In this document: positions 1-10,197 of the stretch, piece after piece
Numbering within the stretch: position 1 is the stretch's first letter
Layout of the letters: every line of letters starts with the position of its first letter
Source of the DNA: Oidiodendron maius Zn
Taxonomy: Eukaryota > Ascomycota > Leotiomycetes > Myxotrichaceae
Direction of reading: 5' to 3'
NCBI GenBank assembly: GCA_000827325.1
Contig: KN832873.1
Coordinates: forward strand, 127,037-191,036
Length of the DNA stretch: 64,000 nucleotides
Notes under the pieces: generated by a model
The model's database searches: none
Told to the model about the DNA's origin: nothing
The model's input: only the letters and a program-made list of their open reading frames with translations
Program-made: the position numbers and the translations under genes

Positions 1-2
1 TT

Positions 3-338
3 GGTCAGGAGGTGGCTCCCCTTGGTGTAAAGGTCACGGTCATCGAGCCAGGTGGAATGGCCACGGACTGGGCTGGGTCATCCATGAAGATCCCTCCGAT
101 CAGTGAACCATACCGGCAGACCGTCGGCGCCTTCGCTGATTTTGTAAAGTCACAATCTGAAGACGGGCCTTCCAAGCCAGCAAAGGTTGCAGACATAATC
201 CTGAAGCTCACTGACATCAATGACCCCCCCGCCAAGTTGTTGATCGGTCCTGACGCCTACCTACACGCCACGGCAGCTGGCGATGCCCTCCGTGCATCGG
301 ATGAAAAGTGGGAAGAGCTTGGCAAGTCCTCTGTTTAA
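3..338 (+). CDS. Short-chain dehydrogenase/reductase, C-terminal part (5' end outside window)
   Basis: The frame is open from the window edge and ends at a stop at 336-338. The visible protein starts inside the fold with QEVAPLGVKVTVIEPGGM, the strand-loop that follows the catalytic YxxxK helix in classical NAD(P)-dependent short-chain dehydrogenases; the PGG motif contacts the nicotinamide. The tail has the usual C-terminal helices and a charged end (KWEELGKSSV). The nucleotide-binding and catalytic residues lie outside the window, so the substrate cannot be inferred. The phrase 'EPGGMATDWAGSSM' is typical of fungal SDRs annotated as carbonyl or ketoacyl-type reductases. Family is sure, function is not. 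Confidence 0.85.
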   Translation, partial: GQEVAPLGVKVTVIEPGGMATDWAGSSMKIPPISEPYRQTVGAFADFVKSQSEDGPSKPAKVADIILKLTDINDPPAKLLIGPDAYLHATAAGDALRASDEKWEELGKSSV

Positions 339-911
339 GTAGGCATTGGGAAAAAGTACAGGATGCCTTGGTAGTTGTGACGGTTCAAGAGCACGAACGA
401 GGTCAAATGCGACTTGGGTAAAGTGATTGTTTACAAGGAACCAAAGAGATTCATAAGGATATCCCTGACTTAAGCTATTTGCACAATATTCACAAATGAC
501 ACTATTCACAAAGAGTATGGAAGTCACATGATCATCCATTCGATCGCACGGATGTGCTTAATAGGGATTTGCCTTAGGCAGTCAAGTGTGTTGTATTCTG
601 TTGCCTAGCCCGTTGGCCCGGTTCAATCTATTAGATATACTTGATTTTGGTCTTGTCAGGATTACGAGCAATGCAGCGCTAAACTCAATACGGCTATAAC
701 TACAACGTACTGGTAGTATCCTCTACGGATTATACAGACAGAACAATGAACCGTAAAGGGCACGTAAATACAGCTGTAAAGGGCGTGTAAGTATCTAAAT
801 ATCTCGGGTACTAACTTCAAACTACTATGATGTGGTGTCTCAGTAAGCGGCGCACAGTATTTCACAACTTAGCAACTCTAACCCGCGCTTTCTTTATGGC
901 AAGTTATGCAG
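339..911. other. Intergenic, no gene seen
   Basis: Downstream of the dehydrogenase. Short antisense frames are present but show no family resemblance or codon structure. No repeat recognised. Confidence 0.5.
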
Positions 912-1760
912 ATGCAAACCCAAGAAGCAAGAATCATTTTAGCAATAGAGGCTATTCAATCATCTAGAAAATTAAGCCATTGAGCTGCGGCTAAGCTCTA
1001 CAATGTTCCTGAAACCACTTTACGTGCTCGAATAACTGGCCGGCCGTCTCGCGTCGAGACTCGGCCTAAAGTTCAACTTTTGACCGAATTGGAGGAGAGT
1101 GTGATTTTGCAGCATATACTTGATATGGATGAAAGATAGTTTGCGCCCTGGTTAGCTGGTGTTGAAAATATAGCGAATTATATACTTCAATCTCGCGGAG
1201 CACGACGCGTCGGAAAGCTCTAAGCCCATCGCTTCGTACAACGCTGTCCAGAACTGAAGACACGTTTTAATCGCGCTCACGACTTTTAAAGGGCCTTGTG
1301 CGAAGATCCTGCGCTTATCGACGCTGGTTCTACTTAGTCCAGAATATAAGGGCGAAATATAGTATTCTCGATTATGATTTCTACGAGACAGGCTTTATGA
1401 TTGACGTTATTTGCGCTAGTATGGTTGTTACCCGCGCCGATCGACGTGGGAGAGGCAAGGCTATACAACTAGGCAATCGAGAATGGGCTACAGTAATTTC
1501 TTGTATAGAATGGTGAAGATTGGAGCGTTCCTCTATTTCTAGTGGTTCAAGGCACCTACTACCTCGCAAACTGGTAAACCAAGACCTGCCTTCCTCGAGA
1601 TTGGGTTATCAAGCCGACGAGTAATGGATAGACTAATAACGAGACGGTTTTAGAATAGTTTAAAAACACTTCGACAAGCATGCTGCTAGACGAGCAAGGG
1701 GCCTACATTGAATGTTAGTATTAGGCGTACACGAGAGCCACACGTAGCTGACGCAAATGG
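912..1760 (+). pseudogene. Dead pogo/Fot1-type (DDE) transposase
   Basis: Read on the plus strand, three frames together give a pogo-family transposase. It opens with an N-terminal helix (QEARIILAIEAI), followed by the HTH region (AAAKLYNVPETTLRARI, then GRPSR) and a CENP-B-like segment (LAGVENIAN, VQRCPELKTRFNRAHDF). After that come NIRAKYSILDYDFY and the catalytic-core piece ETGFM...VVTRADRRGRGK. In-frame stops fall near 981, 1138, 1228 and 1288, there is a one-base loss near 1322, and the NFDE residues of the first catalytic Asp motif are missing. Several stops are explained by C-to-T or G-to-A changes, as repeat-induced point mutation would make. Homology fades after about 1740, where the 'MLVLDGHESH' motif region should sit. 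A relic that cannot be expressed. Confidence 0.8.
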
Positions 1761-2092
1761 TACAATGTAATGATTAAATTGAGTTAGATAAGCTGACAGG
1801 AGCATGCAGGAGATGCTTACGGTCATGCTAGTACAGCTTAGCGTAAGCTTGCTATCGGCCGACCACCCGACACTAACATATTACGAGAACACACTGCAGT
1901 GTCGGGATATTTGCACACGTTGAGAGACACGTGTTTTACCTATATTAGGTATCAAAGACGTGTGCACGGACAGCTACTCGGGGATTTGACAGATTCCAGG
2001 CCAATCCTACACAGGTTGGACGCTGAGCACGCACATTTTTGGGAGTCAGACTGTTGTTGTACAACGTAGTAGTAGTAGTAACGTAGGTGTAT
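1761..2092. other. Intergenic, degenerate AT-rich DNA
   Basis: Probably the mutated remainder and flank of the transposase relic. No gene seen. A short run of GTA trinucleotides lies at about 2066-2080. Confidence 0.4.
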
Positions 2093-2160
2093 AGTAAGTG
2101 GATCAGGACAGTAAGCGGATCAGGACAGTAAGCGGATCAGGACAGTAAGCGGATCAGGAC
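2093..2160 (+). repeat. Four tandem copies of a 17 bp unit
   Basis: The unit agtaagcggatcaggac is repeated four times head to tail (68 bp); the first copy has tgg in place of cgg. Immediately followed by cccctactac. No coding frame. A minisatellite in transposon debris. Confidence 0.9.
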
Positions 2161-3100
2161 CCCTACTACACTACAATATAGTAATTAATTAAAATTCAAG
2201 TATATTAAACATCACCTAGCTAATTAAAGGAAACTATTAAAATATACTTAGAGTATATATAAGTAGTATATTCTATGTTGACTGGTGTCAGGGCTTCAGG
2301 CATACATATATCATAATAGGTCTATATAGGAACTTACAGTCTATAGGTGCAGCTGTTATAGATATTTTGGACCGTTTGTCCTCTATACCCGGCCCTGCTA
2401 CTATCTGTTGTCATTATTGCTAGAGTAAGTGTAAAGTACCTGATTAAGCTATATATATACTAACAGATTGTAGCTAGTATATCCTCTACTCCGTCCAGCA
2501 CCCATCACAGTCACTATACGCCAGTCCGCTTGGCCTGTCATACATATCGACTTGCAGAGCTGCACTAGCAACTAGCATATGCATATATCCAGATTACAGA
2601 TAAGGAATATGGAGATGATACAGAGGATAAGGAATAAGTTTCAACCGTAAACAGTCCAGAACGTCACTATATAGCCGTAAATGCTAAGTTTGCCGTCTGT
2701 AAATAAAGACAATTGCTTTTACAACCCATTAAATCACCTGTAAAACTAACGTGAGACCGTAAAACCACTTGTAATCGAGCGTAGCGAGGCCCGGGGGCTT
2801 GGGGGCTGGCCTCTATATAATTCAAAGCAAGCTTTCTACACGCCGTAAACCAGGTGCTTACGGCTCCTAGTATAAGCAATCTCTGACAAAACTAAATCAC
2901 TCAGCGCATCACGTGTACATACGCCACGGTACTTTTTCTTCGTGATCGCATGTGTCTTTAATTCTCAGCATCTTAAGAGGCTTGATGGGTTGTATAATTA
3001 ATTATCATTGCTAGAGACTTCTGCCTGTCTAGTCTAACCCCTTCTACTTTTAGCAAACTTTAAGAGCCTCTTTGTATTGTTAATTCAGAGCTAGTCTTCC
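2161..3100. other. Repeat-rich intergenic region with a degenerate element end
   Basis: At 2277-2310 the sequence ttgactggtgtcagggcttc matches the start of the 250 bp element family found at 29.8 kb, but no matching 3' end or duplication was found, so it is a fragment or a relative. A second piece with many 'ccgtaaa' words lies at 2650-2870 and may be another element. No gene seen. Confidence 0.45.
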
Positions 3101-3952
3101 TTAGCCACGACGTCCCAATTCCATCTGGTCCCATACTGTAATGGCAATGCGACACAGCTCACGCGCCGTGAAGATTACATCTCTCTCAGTAGTACCTTGC
3201 GTGGCTGGTCGCTCAAAAATCTTTTCAAAGTTGAGGCGTAAGGTTCTTTTATCACTAACCACTCTTGGCCTGCCCCTGTGTTTTGTAACGCGAACCTCGT
3301 CGTCCCTCACTGGCTGACGGGATGCCGAGCTCCTCCAAACCGCGAATATTATTTCCTCTCGATGAGGATATATCTTAGCAGTTAAAGCTTGAGTGACATG
3401 TGATGGCTCGTTCTTAATCCAGCGTTGAGCATCAACATCTAATGCACGAATGCTTTCTGTCATTCCTACTTCAAGAATACATGTTGCGTATCCAGCACTT
3501 ATGGGGCCCCAAGATTCGTCTGGCGCCTTATTGATATTTCCGAGCGATGCTTTCGCAGTCCCGCTGGCAAGCCAGTCCGTTTCACAGTTCATGCTCTTTA
3601 CCTTGTCATAAAAGAGGTGGTCTATCGCCCGAGAGAGAACTTCATGTGGACGTCCTGCCATAGTCGAGATGAGAATTTTGGAATTTCGGAAGTACAGGTT
3701 CTTTCCTTTCCATGGAATAGCTGGGATATTGTCTTCTTCAGTATCGAACACCTGGGGCGGAAATTTAGTAATGAGCACTGTGTGGTCTAGGAAACGATCC
3801 CAATTTTCAAGGAAGGTGCGGAGGGTTCGCACGAGGCCATGGCGACTAGTATACTCGACCGTAGCTTCCACATTGTATAGCCTTTTGAGATCGGCGACTG
3901 ACTCGGCCGGATCTGATTTTGTGGCCATATTGAGTTTTCGATCTTCCTGCAA
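3101..3952 (-). CDS. Unknown protein, possibly a Uma2/PD-(D/E)XK-like fold
   Basis: A single open frame of 283 residues; an internal ATG eight codons downstream (MATKSDP) could be the true start. No signal peptide or membrane segment. The middle has the order PDESW (about residue 142), roughly a dozen residues, then a beta strand CILEVGM, and 16 residues later the basic-aromatic stretch DAQRWI. This resembles the PD...(D/E)xK order of Uma2-type nuclease-like proteins, but the Lys after the Glu is replaced by Gly, so catalysis is doubtful. Genes of this look occur in multiple copies in filamentous fungal genomes (general recollection). It sits beside transposon debris. Fold assignment is inference only; a conserved hypothetical protein is the safe label. 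Confidence 0.6.
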   Translation of the reverse strand: MQEDRKLNMATKSDPAESVADLKRLYNVEATVEYTSRHGLVRTLRTFLENWDRFLDHTVLITKFPPQVFDTEEDNIPAIPWKGKNLYFRNSKILISTMAGRPHEVLSRAIDHLFYDKVKSMNCETDWLASGTAKASLGNINKAPDESWGPISAGYATCILEVGMTESIRALDVDAQRWIKNEPSHVTQALTAKIYPHREEIIFAVWRSSASRQPVRDDEVRVTKHRGRPRVVSDKRTLRLNFEKIFERPATQGTTERDVIFTARELCRIAITVWDQMELGRRG

Positions 3953-4470
3953 GGACCGTGTAATGTAACTGGGGTTAGATCTTAACGTATGGAATTAGAT
4001 AAGTTTAAATAAAGGCTGACAATTAATAGAATACTACGAACCATCATCACACTCATCTAGCGCATTTAATAGTAAATAGTTGACGGCATGATCTGAGGAA
4101 TCTATTACGTAGATCTATAGTCCATGACATCAGCGACGAGATAGATACTTTTGTACACGGGATACTACAGTTCGCGTCACAGTCACACCACAGATGCTGA
4201 CTAATGTTACTCCTTTTTTGGACGGCAGAATGGGAAGAACTCTGGCGTCCTTTTCGGGCTAGTATCCTCGATATTTGCCCCCTTTACCAACCATGTTCAA
4301 TCATAACTACACTAAATACACACGTCGGAGCTCAAATACAACCACCTCGAAGCTCCACCCACTTTCTGTTCATGTCGCAGTAGACGATACTTTTGCTGCT
4401 GTGCGCGGACGAACCTGGTACAGATCCAGGGAATAATTCAAACTTTTGCGAACAGAAATTTGCATACTTG
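3953..4470. other. Intergenic, no gene seen
   Basis: Lies between two minus-strand genes, so it holds the promoter of the 3101-3952 gene and the 3' end of the trehalose gene. No motif singled out. Confidence 0.5.
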
Positions 4471-6040
4471 TTACTGCGATAGTGCTTCGAGGAAGGTCTG
4501 CCCCCATTTCTTACTACTGTTATCCTCTATCTTCTGGTTCAATCTTTCCCATCGACTCTCCTTTTCGTCCTCGCTCATGGTAAGCGATCGAAAAATAGCC
4601 TCTGCGAACCCGTCTGTGTCCCACGGGTTGAATTTGACGCTCTCCGTCAGGATCCCTGCAGCACCTGCAAACTCAGAGAGAAGCAGTACGCCATGTCGTG
4701 CTTTCTGACACGCAATGTACTCTAACGAGACCACGTTGAACCCGTCCCGCGTGGAGGAGACAATGCACACATCTGCAGTGGCGTATAAGGATGTAAGTTC
4801 AGCTTGAGAAACGGAGCTAAAGAGCGATTGAATAGGGGTGTATTCTATAGGACCTAAGCAAAGTTGGATGTCAGTGCCTTAACGTCGTAAGAATAGACGT
4901 CCTGATCATACCGTATTTTGCGTTCACGGCCGAAACACTGGCGTCGATGCTAGTATGCAGCTCCTGATAGCCCGGCACCTCTTCTCGGCTAGGTATAATA
5001 ACCTGCATCAAGGCGCATTTGCCAACGAGTTCGGGGTGCTTGGTGAGCAGCTTATCAATGGCTGCAATACGTAATGGAATGCCTTTGATATAATCCAGCC
5101 GATCAACAGATATCATTAACTGCATCCCTTTATAACCTTCTTTAAGGTCTTTGCAACGATCCTGGACAGTTGGTTCATCAAGTAACCGACTAAATTTCTC
5201 CGTCTCAATGCCAATTGGGTTGGTTAGTGCGGTGACAGTCCGATTTTGAAACACTATTTGTGAGTTTCTCCTCTCGAGGCCACTTTCACCGGCATTAGAA
5301 AACGTCGCTCAAATGTACAGTATACTTACAGAATTTTCTCACAGCTTTCAAGGAAGTGCGTCGTGTAGTCGCAGTTATGAAAGCCAACAACGTCGCAGGC
5401 CAGGAGGCCTTCCAAAATATCTCTCCTCATCGGAAGGATTCTGAAAAAATCACTGCTAGGAAACACAGTGTGTAAAAAGAAGCCAAGCTTGACTTTCTTC
5501 TTCGCTAGTTCTAGCAATTGACGGAGGTAGGAAGGTAGCAGGAAGAGATGATAATCCTGGATCCAAACAACGTCTCCCTCTTCGAGCACAGGCACGAGAG
5601 CTGTAGCAAAAGCTCGATTCACACTTTGATATGCATCCCAGTCCGCGCTACATATCTTGATTTCGTGCATTTGGTAATGAAGCAGTGGCCACAGTATTTT
5701 GTCTAGTCTCTGCGTCAAAAGTAAAACTCGCAACTAACGGGTCATACGTACTTGAAAACCCATTGTAATATTTATCTGCTATGTCGCCCTCAAGAAATAT
5801 AGGGACAGCATTACTCTTCTGCAGCTCACGCTGCACTTCCTCCTTGTCGCCTTCTGGGACTTCAATCCCCGGCCAGCCGTACCAGCTGAAACCTGTTATC
5901 CCGACGAGGCCATCGAGAGCGCAAATCAATCCGCCGCTTGATGGACAGATATCGTAGCGACCACTGTCTGTCCGTTTCACCGTGATGGGAAGTCGATTAG
6001 AGACCACAAATATCTTTGGAGGAGGACGTTGAGACGCCAT
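4471..6040 (-). CDS. Trehalose-6-phosphate synthase, UDP-forming (divergent Tps1 paralogue)
   Basis: Makes trehalose-6-phosphate from UDP-glucose and glucose-6-phosphate in the cytosol (GT20 family). Exons on the minus strand: 6040-5752, 5702-5330, 5282-4912 and 4853-4471, giving 471 residues; introns are 47-58 bp with good GT/AG ends. Motifs in order: VVSNRLP (about 12), SSGGL (about 34), WYGWPG, WIQDYHL (about 145), the donor-site loop FFLHTVFPSS, DVVGFHNCDY, VDRLDYIKG, and STRDGFNVVSLEYIACQ near the C-terminus followed by EFAGAA. Catalytic Arg and Lys (VDRLDYIKG), the Asp in QDYHL and the C-terminal Glu are present. It is shorter than usual fungal Tps1 (about 480-520) and departs from normally fixed positions: HYQMHEI instead of HYHPGEI, NPIGIE instead of FPIGID. 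Probably a second, specialised copy. A CRE site lies about 0.7 kb upstream (6737). Confidence 0.9.
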
Positions 6041-7427
6041 CGTACGGTGGTGAAGTCATCCAGTAGACGTCGCTGGGCCATATTATATAGCAGATAACGT
6101 GTCCGGAGCGGAGGTCCGGGGCTAGAACACAGCATAGCTTCCTCGCATGCTGAGCCTCGGCGCAGGAAATGCTCCGATACTCTGACATCATTGGATGAAT
6201 GAGCTCTTCAAAGCGGGCCATCTCAGAAACATCCTCTTCTTCAGAGATCCATCGGCTAGAGTATCGAAGGTTTAAGAAGGGTCCGGTTCCTGATCGGTGG
6301 CAAAAGGCGCCGGAGTCTCTTGAGCGAGGAAACAAGTCCATGACTCGTTGAAAAAGGAGTGGTCTAGAACCTGCCACAACCTGGGCGTGGTCATGAATAA
6401 TTATCCAAGACGTTTGATCAACTACAGACATTACGACACTGATACATTAAATAGCATAGACCCGCCGGGTGGTGCTAACTGAGGCACGGGCAGAGACAAG
6501 ATGAGCGTCAATAGATATGGCATTATCTGGTTGGACATGATCGCTATCGAGACCTTCGTCTTCCCAACTCCCACATCAATAATCACTGCCGCCACCTTGC
6601 CGACAGATATAATGATCTCCCAATAGAATACCGTCTACAAGAGTGTTGGTGGCTGATTTCAATAGTCGGAAAGTGCTATGGCGATATTAGTAGTGTGGTC
6701 CATAGGACATGTGTTGTGTTGTGGTTGCACGGCCAGTGACGTCAGCAGCCTCTGGGCGCCGTCACAGAACCCTTTTATCCAGGATTCCCTTCGCCGTTGG
6801 AGAAACAGCATCGCGGAGCCCATGCCTGCGGTGTATGGCGAACAGAGTAGATTCATTCGCTCCTTTGTGTCATGTTGCTAACATCAAAGGTTTTATATAT
6901 CATGCAGAAAGGGCTTCTGGGTGATGGGCGTCGTGCCACTTAGGTCGGGACAATGCTGCTCCTGTCGCAGGTGGGAAAATTCCAGTTGTGGTCAGAAGAA
7001 CCAGTTCTATTGTCTTGAGAGATGGGGTCCTGGTAGTAAACTTCAAAGATCAAGCGCTGATCGACATTACTTCTTGGGCTGGCATACGTCCATCACGTGA
7101 TGGACGGCGATGGAGTTCTGCAAGTGGCGTGCGCCCGGAAAGTGTCAGTTGACGATGATTGATCTCGTATGAGAGAAAGGGTTATCGACTGAGATTATAG
7201 CAGATAAGGGTGTTTCCGTGGAGGCAATACTCTTTGCTCGAAAGTCGGTAATGACTTCGTAATCCGCATTAGAACTTCTTTCAATTCCGCGACCGGATCG
7301 GGCCGCGGAAATGCTACACGATCGAACCTATGCGCGTTCCAAAGCCGACGACCCGATGTGAAGAGAAGAAGTTGCCGCTCACCGAGAAACTGGTAAATTG
7401 ATTTATTCGAGAATGTGCAGTGACGTT
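6041..7427. other. Intergenic region upstream of the trehalose gene
   Basis: A 144-codon minus-strand frame (5997-6431) overlaps the trehalose start in another frame and resembles no known family. A TGACGTCA palindrome is at 6737-6744 and an E-box-like tcacgtga at about 7094. No convincing gene. Confidence 0.45.
6737..6744. promoter_or_regulatory. CRE palindrome TGACGTCA
   Basis: Exact ATF/CREB site, about 700 bp upstream of the divergent trehalose-6-phosphate synthase start. Distance is larger than for the other copies in this window, so its link to this gene is weak. Confidence 0.5.
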
Positions 7428-7822
7428 AGACTTCTTGGGGTCCGCCATGTTGTGTAGCAGAACCAATGGTGACTGGCAAATACGATACAACTGCAGGCCA
7501 CTTCGACAGCTGGGGGTGCAAAGTAACCACTGAGGAGGACTGATTGAAAGGATTCCTAGTTGACCAGTATTCTGTATTCGAAATCTGTAGCAGGATGCAT
7601 TGCTCTGGCATTAATGCAGGCTTACGACGGACAGGCTCTTTGGTCATTGGTGTTCTTAGAGGATGCATATACAAAATACGTCAGTCTGGCGATCTTTGAG
7701 ATCGCACCTATTATATAACCTTTGTCAGCCCTAGGAAAGTACTCCCGGGTTATCTTCTCGCAACCTTCCCGATAATTGTGATCTTCAATCAAGTGTTTCT
7801 CTGCTGGCCGAATAACTGTCAC
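7428..7822 (-). pseudogene. Unknown coding fragment, probably 3' end of a lost gene
   Basis: Two overlapping minus-strand frames read like protein: one gives EKHLIEDHNYREGCEKI up to SSKNTNDQRACPS, the other continues with CILLQISNTEYWSTRNPF and SKWPAVVSYLPVTIGSA to a stop near 7428. Joining needs a frameshift or a very short intron near 7630. Composition (W, Y, P-rich turns) looks like a globular enzyme C-terminus, but I do not recognise the family. It abuts the plus-strand membrane protein gene starting at 7884. Confidence 0.3.
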
Positions 7823-7883
7823 AGTACAGTATGAAGCTGAATTCTTAGCCTACTAGGCCCGCTAATGGAGATTCTCACATAAT

Positions 7884-9390
7884 ATGGCAAATACATCGGA
7901 CGTCCCAATCGCCTGCTCAAATATCGGGTATGGTGGAAACATGTCGTGTTGCTATACAAATGACCAGAGCAATTCGATATGCGAGAACCTCTTTCCACCA
8001 GAAAACAGCTTTTTAGAAAACGGATGCCTAACCGGCAACTGCCTGAACGACTGTGACCCTGGGAAGCTGTATAATCCTGCACTCCAGATGAATGGGAGTG
8101 GAAGTGGCATAATGCCTTTTTTTAAATACATGGCTTGCGCCAATATCCCATCCATTGCCAGCTATGCTAATCAAAGCGCGCTGTCCCCGAACATAACCAA
8201 GTCTATCCAGAATTTCATTCTTTTGAACACAACCGAAAACATCCTTCGGGATGTCACATCGGCAGTGACCGACTGCATATCGTCAACTTGCAGGAGTTCC
8301 CGGGATTCTACCTTCTGCTACACTGGTTACTGCTCACCTGTGAATCTCCTTCGAAATAATACTTCACCGAATCTCGATGCGATCAATACCTGTCTGAGTG
8401 TTCTCTGCAATAATACGGTCAAAGCATTGCCCTGGGCCGATGCAGACGTAATTGGAATCGGGGTAAGTGACCTCGACCTGACTTGAAATTATATACCTTA
8501 TTTACCAGAATTCGTTTTAGGTCTTCACGTCTTACGTCACGCAATGCATATTCATTATGATACTCTAGCTCGGTTTCCTTGGCTTTGCGATATATCAATA
8601 CAGAAGAGGCGAGCCTGAAAAGTCTTCCAAACGTGGGAAGCGTTACAAATCTTGGATTTATCTCCTGTTAGAGTTCCACAAGACCCAATGCTTCTTTAGC
8701 GCAACCCTCATGATTGCTTCCCTCAACTATGGCATCTACATAGATGACATGTTGGTAGCCTTTCTACTGATACCACTCGCAACCAACAGCGTTCTCCCTG
8801 TCGTCTTTGCTTACCTTCTCCTTTTGTACTACAGGCAATCATCGACGGGAATTACACTTCTGACAATCTCCGTGTATGCCCTATCAACACTGGTTTACTG
8901 GAGCCTATACTGGCGTTTCAGTCCGCTTGGGGGTTCAATTGGCGCGTTCGATATTTACCAGAACTTCAGGTACAAGCTTTCGGCTCTTCCGGCCTGTGGG
9001 GGATATTCGGGCCTATCCGTCTGTCCCAACATATATACGAGTCAGGGATTGTTCAATGCAGGCGACGCAAGTCGTAGGATTAAATTCCTTACCCCTCTGA
9101 TCTGGTCCTACTCGACATTTATTCTTTTCGCCTTGCTTGCTTACCAACTTTACCGATGGCGTTCCAAAAGGCAAAATACGGATCCTCCAGTCTGGTACTG
9201 GGCTTTCTGGTTCACTACTATAGTCTTCCTCGCAGCTATCGCCATGCAACTTAACGTCCTCTCTATTTCTATCGAGCTGAACATGATAGACCCGGGAGGC
9301 TGGACATTTGGACAGATTGTTGCGGTTACTGTTTGGATTCCGCCGCTGCTGGAATATATATATCGCGAGATGAGTGAGTTGTTGTGGTGA
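7884..9390 (+). CDS. Multi-pass membrane protein with Cys-rich extracellular N-terminus; in-frame stop unless a long intron is used
   Basis: Exon 1 (7884-8462) encodes 193 residues rich in Cys and in N-glycosylation sequons, typical of an outside-facing domain. A strong donor (gtaagt) follows at 8463. Two acceptors are possible. The near one (exon from 8521) adds a hydrophobic segment FTSYVTQCIFIMIL but then meets TAG at 8568-8570. The far one, whose AG is that same TAG, starts the exon at 8571 and stays in frame (GIG|LGFLGFAIYQY) to the stop at 9390, giving a 108 bp intron and no nonsense codon. The C-terminal part has about six hydrophobic segments, ending with WTFGQIVAVTVWIPPLLEY. The family is a fungal conserved hypothetical. 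Either this is alternative splicing that loses part of the first helix, or a nonsense mutation has killed the longer form. Confidence 0.65.
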
Positions 9391-9795
9391 TGGCTAGGCT
9401 GTTGCGATATAAAATAGAATGCTAACAAGCTCCAAGAGCCAGATAACCATTACAAGTCGACACGCGGCGATGGATATGAAGCGGTCGGGCGTGCTCAAGG
9501 AGAGCGAGAAAAAGCTACTTCACGCAACCAGCCGTCGGCTTAAGCTGCTCTTGTTTTTTACAATTGTAATTCAGGACTTTAATTTTATAATGAACGGACA
9601 GCTACCAAGATAGCAAAATAAGCAATATAGTTAAGAAATCATTCGAAAGTTCCCTAGTGATCCCTTATCCGCCACCAATTCTCATCAAAAGCTAAGCAAT
9701 ATAGGAATAAAAGGAGAGCAATGCCGCAGGTCAAGCCCATCTGTGCACTGACGCACTCGAACACCAAGCCTCTCCTTCTATAACCAAGCATCAGC
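9391..9795. other. Intergenic between convergent genes
   Basis: Holds the 3' ends of the membrane protein and the small secreted protein. No further gene seen. Confidence 0.5.
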
Positions 9796-10197
9796 TTAAA
9801 TGCACACGCAATCGCCGTTGCAGAAACCCCTTGGCATCTGTTCTGTATATGCCGGGTCGGCCCGCTGCCAGTGCAGATTATCTAAGGACAAAAACAGATT
9901 ATGTTAGCTTACTTGCTTCCTCGACAGAGAACTTGTTCTCTTCTGGCGCAAGAAGTCCTGATCAAGTCGAGAGGCAGCCTGACTGAGGAGGGACGATGTA
10001 CTTACAACAGAATGCTTATTAGCAGAACAGCTAGTGAGTCCCTTCTGACTAGGGGCACAACCGCTTCCTACGAGATGCTCTCCCGGGTGACATTGAGCAC
10101 GACTCTCCAGCTCCGGGATCGCCTCCGGCAAAGCAAGAGTCTGGCCTACGCTAAGCGCGAGCACGGTCATGGTGGTGAAAATGGTTTGTGGGTGCAT
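9796..10197 (-). CDS. Small secreted cysteine-rich protein (exon structure uncertain)
   Basis: Starts at 10197 with a clear signal peptide: MHPQTIF, a hydrophobic core TVLALSVGQTLAL, then a Pro-rich pro-segment. The mature part has CHPGEHLVGSGC and SC, and exon 1 ends at a gtaagt donor at 10005. A last exon starting at 9881 after ccttag ends in GFCNGDCVCI and a stop at 9796, the kind of C-terminus seen in small disulfide-rich fungal proteins. To reach that frame a middle mini-exon (about 9909-9933) has to be assumed. Reading the last exon in phase with exon 1 instead gives a longer tail. About 100 residues. Function unknown; an effector-like or antimicrobial-like peptide is possible. Confidence 0.5.

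Noticed and set aside
4460-4770. Plus-strand frame at the 3' end of the trehalose gene
   Set aside because: Antisense shadow of a certain coding exon.
5997-6431. 144-codon minus-strand frame overlapping the trehalose gene start
   Set aside because: It overlaps the certain Tps1 start in another frame, matches no family and has no splice link; probably a chance open frame in the 5' region.
6659-6924. Overlapping open frames on both strands
   Set aside because: Mirror-image frames of 60-70 codons without family resemblance are expected by chance.
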